Shown here one piece after another: positions 21,001-30,434 of a stretch of 64,000 nucleotides of DNA; within the stretch, counting starts at the first letter, position 1, and each line of letters starts with the position of its first letter. Under the pieces are notes generated by a model that saw only the letters and a program-made list of their open reading frames with translations, had not been told where the DNA came from and did no database searches. A program made the position numbers and the translations under genes. Origin of the DNA: Archilochus colubris. Taxonomy: Eukaryota; Chordata; Aves; Apodiformes; Trochilidae. The DNA lies in the NCBI GenBank assembly GCA_023079485.1, contig CM041084.1, positions 127,965,292 through 128,029,291 of the forward strand. Direction: 5' to 3'.

Positions 21001-23195
21001 AGTTGTTCATCTGTTTTAGGTATTTCATAACCCCTATTTTAGATGATGCACATTTCAAAAAAAACTTTGTAATGTGAGGATTTCATTACTGTAGTTTCTT
21101 TGATTTGGGGGAATAATTATAGGGATGTTAAGTTTTTCTAGGGTTGCTCTGTGATTTTCCCAGGAATATACAACAGGGTGTCATTTTAACTTGTAGGTTT
21201 GCTGGCCAGTTTCTCCATGGAGGATGTTGTCTCTGTTTTTCTATTAACTTCCTTACCATTGGTGAAATCTATCTTTTTTTCTTTCTTTACCTTGCTGCTA
21301 AAATAATGTATGCCATGATTATTGCATGTTGTAACAAAGATACTATACCATAACTCTGTGTATGAATAACCTCCATGCACATGTTGTCTCTCAGTTGTCT
21401 TCTCAGTTTCTTCTTAGATCTGTTTTTGCATTAGTAAGTTTCTGTCCTCTTTTCATACATAGAATGTCAGCTGGAACAGTTAACCACAATTTCAGGATTC
21501 CATTCCTTCATAACCCTGTATCTCTCATCTCTATGCTTCCTGCATGCTGTTCTCTCACATGTAATCCTGATCTCCTCCTAACTTCAGAAGCATAGAGAAG
21601 CATAGTTTTACAATTACTAAGCAGCAGCACAGGTTTTTAAGGTTTTGTTAGATTCATATATCAGAATGAGTTCCTACTGTAATTCCTAACACCTGGTTAT
21701 TCAGCAGTTTATCCTAAGGAACACTTCCTGAGTACTTTTTAGAGCAGCTATGGTGATAATTTCAATCAAAGGGGAGAAAAAACATCAGAAGACAGTATCC
21801 AGTGCAAGGAACCTGTCCTTGATAAATGTCACACACAGCACTGTCAGTACACGAAACCAATTATTAGCTATTTTTGTGTAATTCAGATCGTGGCAATCTG
21901 AATTCAGAAGTGGCAAAGGTTATCCTATTTCTAGTGAAAAGATTAATGGGAAAAGGTTCATAATCAGAGTTCCAGTTTAAGTCTGTCCTGCTGAATGTCC
22001 GTAACAGAAATCTGTAAAAAAACAACTGGTGTATACACTCAAATGTAGCCAAAATATAGACAATATTGAGTGTTCAGTGTTTTTAAAAGAAAAGTTGTTG
22101 GCTAATAATAAACATGTGTGTTTCCTGTTTGCAGCTGAGTCTCTACTGGGTTGGATCCTAAAAATGCTAGTTGTAGACAAAAGTATTGGAATGGCCAACA
22201 GGAATGAATGAAGTATCTTTTTCAGAAATTTGACATGGTTTGGTTTTGAAAGTTTATATAGTATGTTGTCTCATGAAGCTTTGAAACAAAACTGTCAGTT
22301 TGCTTGCTAAAAAAAAAAAATTTCAGTCATATTGAAAAACTGTCATGACTTTCCAAACCAGTGGATGCTAGTGCATTTGTAGGTGGAGACTGCAGAATTC
22401 ACTTATTCCCAAAGTAAGTGAAATAGTGGGCAGGCTGCTATGCTGTTGACAGGTCTATAGATACATTATCCAAACTGCTGTGTTTTGGGAGATAAGTACT
22501 ACTTTCTACATTGGACTTTGTCCTATAATCCCAGCCTGGTAATTTGTTTCTGACAGTAACTGAGAGCAGATTATTGATAGGGCAAGACTGATGTTTTCTG
22601 GCAGGAATTTATAGGGGGGTACAGATGTGTGTATTCAGTCTTTATGAAGTATGTCAAACTTTCTTGGCCTGGAAAGTGTTATTGAGCATTTCCTTCCCTA
22701 GATAAGTGGTAAGTGCTATGTGCAGGTGAGGTGTGAAGTACTGGGTAACTGGGGCATTGTGGATCATTTCCACTCCCATTTTAATTTGTAATTCCAGTGC
22801 TTTTAACGTCTGCTATGATTATAAAGGTATTAATTCACCAGGGCTATTTTAGATGGTTGAACAAGCTATAGAGGAGTAGGTTTTCAGCTTATTGGAACCA
22901 TACAGTATGGAAATGGAATGTCTCTCATCAATGAAATTTGCAGAATATGGAAGTGAATCAAATGTACAGAGTTATGTTTTGTAAGCACTTATCTTCAGTA
23001 TTTTAATTAGAACTTATTTTATCCTGACAGGTGGTTTGTGAGGAAGGTGACAGCTACGCCTACTCAAAATATGGACGATTCTGTCATGAAATCAAGATGA
23101 ACTACTCTCCATATGTGAATTATTTTACTCGGGTGTACTGGAATAGATCCTACTTCGTATATAGAATCAACACTGTGATATCCTTCCAGTCATGA
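1..23195 (+). CDS. DPY19L4: DPY19L4, DPY-19-like protein 4 (5'-partial, 16 coding exons)
   Basis: This is a multi-pass ER membrane protein of the DPY-19 family. Relatives DPY19L1 and DPY19L3 are C-mannosyltransferases for tryptophans in thrombospondin repeats; activity of L4 is not established. Exons by GT/AG and phase: <1-77, 1848-1969, 2777-2922, 4667-4790, 5343-5477, 5832-5963, 6053-6151, 7324-7397, 9268-9426, 11105-11224, 12354-12474, 14830-14886, 17973-18055, 19430-19562, 19862-20020, 23031-23195. All phases join, giving 634 codons and no internal stop. The human protein is about 723 residues, so about 90 N-terminal residues are missing to the left. Recognisable stretches are [86 protein letters not shown] and the C-terminal [12 protein letters not shown]. 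Hydrophobic segments fall in exons 3-12 and the last part is soluble. The L4 paralogue was chosen from remembered family sequence. An antisense LTR element sits in the intron after exon 12354-12474, and a CR1 sits in the intron before 17973. Confidence 0.92.
1820..1839 (+). repeat. (TTTA)n microsatellite in a splice acceptor tract
   Basis: About five TTTA units lie directly before the acceptor tctatag of the DPY19L4 exon at 1848, forming much of its pyrimidine-rich tract. Confidence 0.85.
1848..1969 (+). CDS. DPY19L4: DPY19L4 exon (YELTHNNKT...)
   Basis: The acceptor is a TTTA-rich tract ending tctatag and the donor is gtatgt. It encodes [10 protein letters not shown], with an N-glycosylation sequon at NKT, then [18 protein letters not shown]. 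It starts in phase 1 and ends in phase 0. Confidence 0.88.
2777..2922 (+). CDS. DPY19L4: DPY19L4 exon (two membrane segments)
   Basis: It lies between acceptor tttcag and donor gtaaga. It encodes [18 protein letters not shown] followed by [18 protein letters not shown], two hydrophobic stretches typical of the multi-pass core. It ends with two bases of an arginine codon. Confidence 0.9.
4667..4790 (+). CDS. DPY19L4: DPY19L4 exon
   Basis: It lies between acceptor ttctag and donor gtaaag. It encodes [19 protein letters not shown], followed by a hydrophobic stretch and KKNLNCSAE. The opening G completes the split arginine codon. Confidence 0.9.
5343..5477 (+). CDS. DPY19L4: DPY19L4 exon (membrane segments)
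   Basis: The acceptor is a long T-rich tract ending ccctag and the donor is gtatta. It encodes [20 protein letters not shown] and then [19 protein letters not shown]. It is 135 bp, phase 0 to phase 0. Confidence 0.9.
5832..5963 (+). CDS. DPY19L4: DPY19L4 exon
   Basis: It lies between acceptor ttcaacag and donor gtaact. It encodes [20 protein letters not shown] and then [17 protein letters not shown], both hydrophobic. It is 132 bp in phase 0. Confidence 0.9.
6053..6151 (+). CDS. DPY19L4: DPY19L4 exon
   Basis: It lies between acceptor atttgcag and donor gtaaga, only 89 bp after the previous exon. It encodes [17 protein letters not shown] and a membrane segment [14 protein letters not shown]. 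Confidence 0.9.
7324..7397 (+). CDS. DPY19L4: DPY19L4 exon
   Basis: It is 74 bp between acceptor ttttcag and donor gtaagt. It encodes [20 protein letters not shown] and NTT, a conserved soluble loop of the L4 paralogue. Confidence 0.9.
7851..7918 (+). repeat. C run and A/C-rich low-complexity stretch
   Basis: A ccccacccccccc run is followed by imperfect aaaac/aaacc repeats, within a DPY19L4 intron. Simple sequence with no coding sense. Confidence 0.8.
9268..9426 (+). CDS. DPY19L4: DPY19L4 exon ([12 protein letters not shown])
   Basis: It lies between acceptor ttactag and donor gtaagt. It encodes [19 protein letters not shown], then a membrane segment [20 protein letters not shown]. It ends with two bases of a split codon. 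Confidence 0.92.
11105..11224 (+). CDS. DPY19L4: DPY19L4 exon ([10 protein letters not shown])
   Basis: It lies between acceptor aactgcag and donor gtaagt. It encodes [20 protein letters not shown] and [16 protein letters not shown], a conserved loop followed by a membrane segment. Confidence 0.92.
12354..12474 (+). CDS. DPY19L4: DPY19L4 exon ([11 protein letters not shown])
   Basis: It lies between acceptor gtttttcag and donor gtgagt. It encodes [20 protein letters not shown] and [18 protein letters not shown]. The donor hexamer is intact, but an LTR element begins at intron position +10. Confidence 0.92.
12434..13147 (-). CDS. Unrecognised membrane protein ORF (three predicted TM segments) carried by the LTR mini-element
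   Basis: I do not recognise this protein. From ATG at 13147 the frame is open for 237 codons. The upstream 8 codons start only at TTG. A short N-terminal region carries NQT and NFT sequons (residues 7 and 14). Hydrophobic segments follow at about 25-49, 55-77 and 111-136. After residue 145 comes a Thr/Pro/Ser/Ala-rich tail. The ATG is 78 nt past the primer binding site, where gag would normally begin. The last 16 or so codons lie outside the element and run antisense into the DPY19L4 exon, so the natural C-terminus is not here. A run of 8 G (12634-12641, + strand) probably marks a frameshift: beyond it another frame has a coherent Ala/Thr/Ser-rich composition. Candidates are an env- or accessory-type viral membrane protein or a captured host gene. 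Confidence 0.55.
   Translation of the reverse strand: MALLSGNQTFSFGNFTGLEIKAIMPYLWYLGYAICLFTAGIAVNIWFFFCKSCLRTIVAIWSSILMYIMVHGAVVFYTRIKNFVGNYIFSLLLRKYTTLGLSSMDSSQNGIMIVIVLNLLILVGIVVQVSVNIFMYYHMLVRNKTTTTRGTSTPRKESTPTPASAAASHPPLTQGHNSDKAGEHCQRICYSCSYCLYPHRHCCCSESKPCCCYCCRLPNQDNNSPAILGAQLSVEAT
13226..13243 (-). other. Primer binding site, tRNA-Lys1,2 type
   Basis: The minus strand reads TGGCGCCCAACGTGGGGC, which is the standard 18-nt site complementary to the 3' end of tRNA-Lys1,2 used by spumaviruses and several betaretroviruses. It lies 7 bp inside the LTR end, where such a site should be. Confidence 0.85.
13251..13378 (-). repeat. Near-palindromic LTR of the mini-element
   Basis: It begins TGTCATGGTTTAACACTGGC on the minus strand and ends CCGTGACA. 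The two outer 41-bp arms (13251-13291 and 13338-13378) are inverted copies with about two differences, leaving a central stretch of about 46 bp. TG...CA ends are present. It is short for a retroviral LTR and has no obvious TATA box or polyadenylation signal on the minus strand. Confidence 0.7.
14830..14886 (+). CDS. DPY19L4: DPY19L4 exon, 57 bp
   Basis: This small phase-0 exon encodes [19 protein letters not shown]. The acceptor is atttttcag and the donor is gtaaga. Confidence 0.9.
16541..17195 (+). mobile_element. CR1 LINE 3' fragment
   Basis: It carries decayed CR1 ORF2 C-terminal coding ([19 protein letters not shown]) followed by the CR1 3' UTR, ending near cctaaatgattctacag. It is 5'-truncated and sits in the DPY19L4 intron before exon 17973. 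Confidence 0.9.
17973..18055 (+). CDS. DPY19L4: DPY19L4 exon ([13 protein letters not shown])
   Basis: It lies between acceptor ttccatcag and donor gtaagt. It encodes [20 protein letters not shown] and VELMTWIK. It marks the change from membrane core to the C-terminal soluble part. Confidence 0.9.
19430..19562 (+). CDS. DPY19L4: DPY19L4 exon ([17 protein letters not shown])
   Basis: It lies between acceptor gttttgcag and donor gtgagt. It encodes [19 protein letters not shown] and then [16 protein letters not shown]. Phase joins on both sides are clean. Confidence 0.92.
19862..20020 (+). CDS. DPY19L4: DPY19L4 exon ([12 protein letters not shown])
   Basis: It lies between acceptor atttgcag and donor gtaagt. 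It encodes [20 protein letters not shown], then [20 protein letters not shown]. Confidence 0.92.
23031..23195 (+). CDS. DPY19L4: DPY19L4 terminal coding exon with stop
   Basis: It follows acceptor cctgacag. It encodes [20 protein letters not shown], then [19 protein letters not shown] and NTVISFQS before TGA at 23193-23195. This is the full C-terminus as I remember it for L4. Confidence 0.93.
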   Translation: MVCEEGDSYAYSKYGRFCHEIKMNYSPYVNYFTRVYWNRSYFVYRINTVISFQS

Positions 23196-24070
23196 AAAAG
23201 CGTGGGAACTTCTTTTGGAGGATTGATTGTGAATGAAATTCAGTTGCAAAATTTCCTTTTTATCAAGGAAGTTTTTTTTATGCAGATACATGTGCACACG
23301 TGCAGTGTATTGACAACATTATTTTAACAAACTGGAATTCTTTGAACTACAGATCAACATACACAGATACTATCCTTGAAGGAAGCAGGAAAATACGTCA
23401 GCTTTACAGCCTTTACAAAGTATGACAGTCTTCCACGTTTTTGCATCTTTTTTCCCCATTATAAATCATCTTAATCTTCATGTAAATGAGATTTCTAACG
23501 TTAGCGTTAGAGAGCTGATGTGGGTAGACTTCAGTAAATGCACAAAAATTATTTAAGGAGCTCGTTTAAGTCATAGAGCTTTTCTTTTCTGGCAAGAAAG
23601 CAATTGGTATCCTGCCTCTTTTCAAGTAAGTGTTTGGGGGTTTTTAGTGTTTTGTTGTTGTTGTTTTAATTCTTCCTGTCTTCCGCTGTAAACATTTCTG
23701 TGTTTATCAAACACATTCATACATCTTATGTGTAGCTATAGTGTTTACATAAATCAATTAGGAAGATTTTATTTAAATGCTTACCTAGATTAAAGCACTG
23801 ATCTTTATGTTGTTGGAGACATGGTGATGGAAGTGCTTAGACCCAGCAGAAGGAGTTGACAAAGCCAGATCTTCAGTTTGGAAAGAACTTGTCTTCAGGA
23901 TTTTTTCCATGCTTATATATGTAAGTGTGTCTGCATATGTGTGTCTCAGCAGCCATCAGAACGGGCCAGTATACACCAGAATGCAATACTTGGCTTTAGA
24001 CAAGTGTAGCAGGACAACAAGGTTTGCTATTGAGACTTTCTGCACTTCTGTTTCACCCTCTGTGTGTGCT

Positions 24071-24094
24071 GCTGTGTGTGTGGGGGGGGGGGGG
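24071..24094 (+). repeat. TG tract followed by 13 consecutive G
   Basis: A short TG run passes into G at 24082-24094 and then AGGG, in the presumed DPY19L4 3' UTR. It is G-quadruplex-prone and slippage-prone. Confidence 0.85.
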
Positions 24095-27000
24095 AGGGAT
24101 AAGTCATAGTCATGTAATTCATCTTATAGTTATATTAAGACAGTGCCATAACTAATTTAAAACACTATAATCACCACCATTAATAAATAATGATACATCT
24201 GTTCACAGCTATTTTTATACCAGCTGTGCAACTACACTGAAATCCTTGAAAATTTAGCAAAGTGCCCTGCAATCTTGCTACCTTCTAAAATTTGTCTTCC
24301 TTATATGGCTCCTTTTGCCTCTACACCTGTATTTCTTAGCAGTTTATCTGTTCATCCTGTTTGTTGCTGGCTGGTTTACTTTCAAGAGAGTGAATGATGA
24401 TTTAATTCCAACTCTGGGCTTAATCCTGGTGTTGTGAATGGAAAAGCCAATAAAAGGTAACGGTTACAGATAGACAAAAAGCCAGGACTTAAGTTGTGGA
24501 TGTTATGTACCCATCAGGAGTTACCTGTAGTTATGGATTCCGGAGACCAGTCTATCAGACATGTGGGAGTGATTCTTTGGAGCCCAGATATCCTTCTTTT
24601 ATGAAGGATCTGGTGTAATGGGATGAACCTTTAACTGAAAAATCTACAAAGCATTCTACAAATAAAAGCTGCAAAATCATCCTTACCACACATGCTGATA
24701 AAATCCAAAATCAGAGATTTTAACTCCAAGATTAGGAACTGCAGCACATTGGTGTATATGCACAATTCCTATCTGCTCTATGCAGATACATTTGCTTACT
24801 TTATACTATTATGTAGGGCTGAGATTTTTTTAAAACCTGTTATCACTGTTGGGGCGATTTAAAAGAAAAAAAGCTTTATTGCTGTAAAAGTCAACATGTC
24901 TGTAATTTGTTTTATACTTTCAGTTATATTTTTAGGCCTATGAGTCTTGATAAATTTCTAAATTATGTATTTTATTTGAAAGCAGTGCTCAGATAAATCC
25001 ATTTATACTAGGTGTGATTGAGAGAAACATATATCACCATAACTGAGTTACAAATTAAAAGTAAGTGTCCTTTTTGGGGGATACAGTCATTATGTTGTGG
25101 GTAGTATGTGTGTCTCTGGCCAAATGCAGTCTCCATTTATTTGCTTATGCACAAGTGCATATACTTTACTACACTGGACTGTTCCAGACTTTTCAATTAC
25201 CATATAACAGCAGAAGTTAGTGTAGTAACTTGAGATATGACAGGCCTGCAGAAACCTTCTCTGTACGTGCTAGAATGGATGTAGTTGTAATATTTGGAAG
25301 TAAGCTTGAAGTTCCCTATTCAATTTAAGTTTGTTTTAATCATGAATTACATGTCTTTGTGTCAGTCATTTACTCACCTGAAGTTAATCACTGATGCTTA
25401 CCATTTCAGAACAGCAATAAGGCATTCCAGGGAGTGAACTTCAGGGTTACAACTGCACTTGGGTGGGTGAAGTCGCACAGCTTGTGGCTTCATGCCTTAG
25501 CCTGCCACACCAAGATGCAATATTTGGCTGTCCCTGATTGCCTGTTGTGACACACCACAACGCTGTGTGTGTGTTACCACGCAGAACGTAGTCTGAGTTC
25601 TTACATGTAGAGTGTTGAAGGGAAATCCAAACGAGGCCATCCATACAACTGAAGAAAACTTACCTTGTAGCACATTGGCCTTTAGAAGTGTTTAAATGAA
25701 CGTGTTGGACTTTATTTGAACTGTGACATAGTTAGTGTTAGTCTTGTCATAGTTTTTAAGATGTATTCTTGATACTTCAATTGATTCTGCTTTAGGAGAA
25801 TCATTTAAAATTTTTACCTTGCTTTTTATATTAGAGAAAATTGTATTGCAGCACCACTGGCACAGCAGCCTTAAGTAACAGAAGGAGCCTTTTATGTGGG
25901 AGAAGCATTGCCATTCTTCCAGTAAAAAGGCATAATTTTTTTAAACGAGTGACTGGAAGAATCATATCTTACAAAGGAAATTTCAAGCTTGAATTTCTTA
26001 TCCAGTTGTGGATAAACAAAAATATTATTGTCTATTCAAATACCCACCTTCTGTGAAAAAGAAACTAAGTTTATGATGCCCCTGAGAAGGACAGCAATAG
26101 GGCATACTCACATCAGACTTGTAGACACAACTCTAGGGTGGTTTTCAGCCAGGTCACAGGTTTAACTCCTCGCACTGGGGGAACAGTTTGCAAATTTTAA
26201 TGTGTTTTGCTGTAGATGTTGCAATTCAGTTGAAACATGTGCCTTGCAAGCTTTTATTAAACAAACAAAAAACTGAGTTCGTGTTTCTTCTTGTGAAAAT
26301 TTGGTTTGTCAAATTCCTGTCCTTCTAATTTCTAGAACTTCCATTTTGTCTTAACACCCCAGCCTCCCAGGATGCTGTGTGGGGCAGGTGGGATGTGTGC
26401 CAGCCATCTAACAGCTGCTCACTGGGAAGAAAGAGAATTTGCATAGGCATTTCAGTTGCTATTTGCTGGCTTATTTCCTCCTTCACATTTTCCATTTCTG
26501 ATATGCTTCATCTTAGTAACTGCAAAAAAATTATCTTGAAAGTATAAATGGTGTGTGGTATTTTCCAGCACTTACTTGTTAGCGTTAGACTTGTGGATTA
26601 AAGTTTATGTCCACAGCTAAACTGACATGTACAGTTTCATCTTAATGTGCTTGGAAAAAAATCCTCTTTCTGAGTTATCACATATTGGAATTCACTTTGA
26701 TTTTCTAGGAGACCTTTGAGACTAATTAAGCAAAGGCATTTCAGAACATCAGGTTTTATTCACAGCAAAATACTTGTTCAATTCCTTTCCATGTAATAGA
26801 AATACAATACAGCACAGTATAATACAATTTTAAATACTATTTCCATTGTGGGGGCAAGGAGGAGATACCCGAGCTGGAGGGCCAAAAGGTTTAAGAGACA
26901 TTGAAGATTCTGAAGATTTGCTCTGTTGGCATTACTGTTTACTGAAAAGTAGGAGCTTCAGGACTAAACGTTGTTGTTACCACCTTATTTTAACCAAGTC

Positions 27001-27185
27001 ATCTGCAGATGTCCAAATCTTGTGACCCTTCATCAGATTTCCCATGCAATTCCCATGTGAAGAGAAGCTGGGAGATAAAGTGGTAAGGACTGTAGGCTGC
27101 CTTTGAAGCACTTCTTCATGACTGTTGTTAACTGTGTATAACCTGTCTTTTAACCAAAAATCTAACAAGAAGAAGTGTAGGCTGT

Positions 27186-27207
27186 TTGTGTGTGTGCGTG
27201 TGTGTGT
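27186..27207 (+). repeat. (TG)n microsatellite
   Basis: About ten TG units with one CG interruption, in the region downstream of DPY19L4. Confidence 0.85.
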
Positions 27208-28020
27208 CATTTTTGCGTTTAGAGATGTCTGTTCTGTGATTTGGAGATGTAGTAAATTCTGTTATCACTAATAGTGGTTGAATCTATACATCTCCTAAAA
27301 ATTAACAGTCAGGTGGTGGACTTTAGAGTGCTGTGGTATTAGAGATGAAAGAAAAGCTGAGTGTATTCCAGCACAAGCAATATTGAATGTGAAATAATAC
27401 CTCAACATAAACCAGTATAACCATGCCTTTAGTACACTCTTTAAAACTAAACTTGGGGAGGTGAAGTGAAAAGCAAAACATGCAGTGTGTTTTATTTTAG
27501 TAATCATGTCTACATCTTCAATACAGCTAAAAGAAAATATCAGCTACTGCACTCTTACTACACCAAATGCAGAGCTAGTGATGCCTAAAGGTGTTTCTGA
27601 ATTGTTTGGTACCTCAACCAGATGGCTAAATGTGTAATTAATCTGGCAAAGTTTTCCACTTCCATGCAGTTAAATGTATGTCATTCTGCTTTTTAAGTGA
27701 TGTTTAAGGTTACTTATTTATTTGATGGAAAAGAAGTGGGTGTTTAATGCCTCTCAAGGTTTCAAACTTTGTTACTTCTGTAATGCAGAAGAATTGTTGG
27801 TGGTGCTTTACTTGTTAACAGTGACATTTAGCAGTACTGTGTATGGCGTATGGGCATATCTATGTGCAGGTATTTAATAACAAATCTAAGGAATCCGATT
27901 CCTTTTATCCTGTATTGTCTTGGACAGATTTTTTTTTATCAAAACAATGTCTACATAGTAAATATTTTTCTCTTGTGACAAACTTTTTCTGTGAAAAAAA
28001 TAATAAAATCGTAATAAAAG

Positions 28021-29989
28021 CCCAGTCCATAACGTATGGATTTTTTGGGACACAAACTGCTTTATGCTTTATTTGAGGTCTGCTACCCTTTCACAAAAAA
28101 ACCCCATGTAGGTCGTAATGAATTAACCTCCTTCCGAAGTTGCAGTAACAAAAGGATTTTTATATTCTGATGTATTATTTGCAAATGCAATTTCCAGTCA
28201 AGTGAAAGCTGTGCAGCATAGCTCCCCTGTTTGTCTTGACAGGGCAACATAAATACTCTGAGAGCTCTTGAGGATCAGCAGCCTGCTCAGACTGGATCCA
28301 TCCATCATGCCGACTGTGACTACCTCTTGGGACACACTGGTGTGAGGATAAGGGGCAAAATATGGGACAGTACATATGGAATTAATCAACTCTGACTTTC
28401 ACCCTTAAGATCCTTCTGCAGCACGCATGTCACCTGGAAATAAATTGCAGTGCAACATCAAATGCTTACTGATGGTTATTTTTTTAATCAACTAATGTAT
28501 CATCTGTCTTGAATTTTTACACATCATAATTACATATATTGAAGCCTTCTGTCATTTTGTGAGCTACTATTAGCAGGAGTGAAATCTTTGAATGCATACT
28601 ACTTTGTAATAATTTCCCATTTAACGATATTAAAACCTTTTCATTATTTTAGTTAAATTTTAAAGATGATAAAAAAACCTTATAAACTGCTTCTCCAAAA
28701 ATAAATGGTACAGCACCTAAAAAATACATATTTACATCTTGAATTCTTTATGGGGTTGAACAATTCATCTGACTGCTTCCTTTTTTACCAGCTAGGAAAC
28801 AAGCTTAATTTTAAAAAGGCTCAATGTAATGATGTTGGAGCATTCAGGTTTATCCATGATGCACCCAGGCTTTGTGATTGCTTGGCTCCATGCAAAGGGC
28901 ATGGAGCTTCCAGACACCAAAAGATATGTTAGGATTTCTGTACTCTTCCATGTCTTTATCCAAAACTGAGAACATGGTTTCACATCTGTGAGATACAGAA
29001 TATTCTGTTATATATAATTTTTATATGTATGTAAACTGGTGTGTATAAAAATATGTATCTGTATTATATGCATGCGTGTATCTCTAAATAGTACCCCTAA
29101 ATAGGAGCTCTGCAATTGGTTTCTGGGACCTAGTTTCCCAATTTTTGTTGTGACCTCCATTAGCATATTTAAATTCCTCTATGCTTTCAGATTGCTTGGG
29201 TGACAACATGATACTTTTGTCTATAAGACATAGACATCTCATAAATTAATTTGCATACATAAAATAAATGAATGCAAAGCAATGTAGAATATTTCAGAAC
29301 CATTCAGTAGGTTATAACACACCACCAATATATTAATTTACCTTCAGAATTTTGGGCCTTGAAGTTTTTTTTTCAAAGTGTTGGCTGACATGTCTGCTGT
29401 CCATCCTTGACTCGGGTGGCACTTTACTGACTGGTTGTAGAAAAACAACAACATGGGGTTTGGTTTTTATTTTTACATATAAATACCAGCAGGTTCTGTA
29501 ACGCAAGGGAGAATATAAAGTGATGCCCTAAGCCATTCTCCCATCTGAAGAAAGTTTGATAAAGGACAAGCAAGAGAGCAGCCACCTTCTCTTCACTGTG
29601 TGTCCCTGTGTTACGCTGTCTGGGACCCGGGGCTTTGAAGCTGTGATCTCCCTGGAGTGATCACGGGATGCCTGCAAGAGCAAGGGTGGTTGGTTCCCTT
29701 GGCTGATCTAACTTCAGCTCTGGGTACAGAATCACTTGCTACAGGAGTGATTGGCTTGTTTATGCGATTCTAGAAAAGTACATTAAAATAAAGTCTTAGT
29801 TTTGTTTCACCATGAAAACTTATTTCTCAAATGCCCACAGAGGTAATTTACATCTGTTTCTGCATTATTAACACATGGATAAGTGCTAATGGGTTTTTTT
29901 GTTGGGTTTTTTTGCTTGTTTTTTTAAACTGATTCCCCTCCCCCTCCCCATACATTTTTGCATGATTTATGAAGATCTGAGCTGTAATC
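28021..29989. other. Intergenic DNA, nothing recognised
   Basis: The sequence is AT-rich with short ORFs only. A minus-strand open stretch at 28175-28389 was examined but has no good splice context or family resemblance. Confidence 0.4.
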
Positions 29990-30138
29990 TGAACTGTTGG
30001 TTGTATTCTAGTGACTTGGCCCAGATTCAAGAGAGGGCCAAAGGAAAACTGTTGGGCTTGCTGGTGGTTTGGCTTCAGAATGAAAAGGAGTTCTTAGATT
30101 TCATGGCTGCAGTTCACAGTCCTCAATTCTCCAGATAA
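29990..30138 (+). CDS. Possible terminal exon of an unknown + strand transcript
   Basis: An acceptor-like ttgtattctag ends at about 30011. It is followed by a protein-like frame with SDLAQIQERAKGKLLGLLV, WLQNEKEFLDFMAA and HSPQFSR, then TAA at 30136-30138. Overlapping AATAAA hexamers at 30233-30242 lie about 95 bp after the stop and are followed by a GT-rich stretch, which is the layout of a last exon. No upstream partner exon was found and I do not recognise the protein. It could be an alternative end of a neighbour, a decayed gene or chance. Confidence 0.25.
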
Positions 30139-30226
30139 AGTTTGCTAGGGACGAATCCTAAGAATACATTTCACTGTAATCCTTTGGCCATAGAAACTGA
30201 CAACATTCTGAAGATATCTAAGAAGC

Positions 30227-30250
30227 TTTATTAATAAATAAATATTTATT
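30227..30250. terminator. A/T-rich poly(A) signal cluster usable on both strands
   Basis: AATAAA occurs on the + strand at 30233-30238 and 30237-30242. On the minus strand it occurs at the complements of 30227-30232 and 30245-30250. The cluster sits between two oppositely oriented candidate terminal exons. Confidence 0.3.
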
Positions 30251-30302
30251 CCTTCTCCATGGTGTTTTTTGTCAGAGCCAAGGACATCCCCACTGTTCTT
30301 AC

Positions 30303-30434
30303 TCAGGTCACCTCTTGGATTGAGGCTGTACCAATCTCTGTAGTTTCTGCTTCAGTTTCACTGGAAGAGTCAAGTTCCTCTGGAAAAGATGGATGCATGG
30401 AAAGAGCTGTACCATTTCCTTGGCTGTGTCTGTC
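30303..30434 (-). CDS. Possible terminal exon of an unknown - strand transcript
   Basis: On the minus strand a good pyrimidine-rich acceptor (cctcatttccttctcag) precedes base 30434. The frame reads DRHSQGNGTALSMHPSFPEE and an acidic SSETEAETTEIGTASIQEVT before TGA at 30305-30303. Minus-strand AATAAA hexamers follow at 30250-30245 and 30232-30227. The other strand is also open here and has its own acceptor-like site at 30306, so coding is unproven. Confidence 0.2.
   Translation of the reverse strand, partial: DRHSQGNGTALSMHPSFPEELDSSSETEAETTEIGTASIQEVT

Larger units (their letters stand above)
23196..28020 (+). other. DPY19L4 3' UTR and possible extended 3' UTR or intergenic DNA
   Basis: There is no supported coding exon here. 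AATAAA hexamers occur at 24449-24454, 24661-24666, 28002-28007 and 28013-28018, so the transcript could end about 1.3 kb or nearly 5 kb past the stop. The sequence is AT-rich. It holds a TG tract running into 13 consecutive G (24082-24094) and a TG tract near 27186-27207. Which signal is used cannot be told from sequence. Confidence 0.4.

Noticed and set aside
28175..28389. Minus-strand open stretch that looked exon-like
   Set aside because: No convincing acceptor, donor or poly(A) context, and the two open frames overlap each other.
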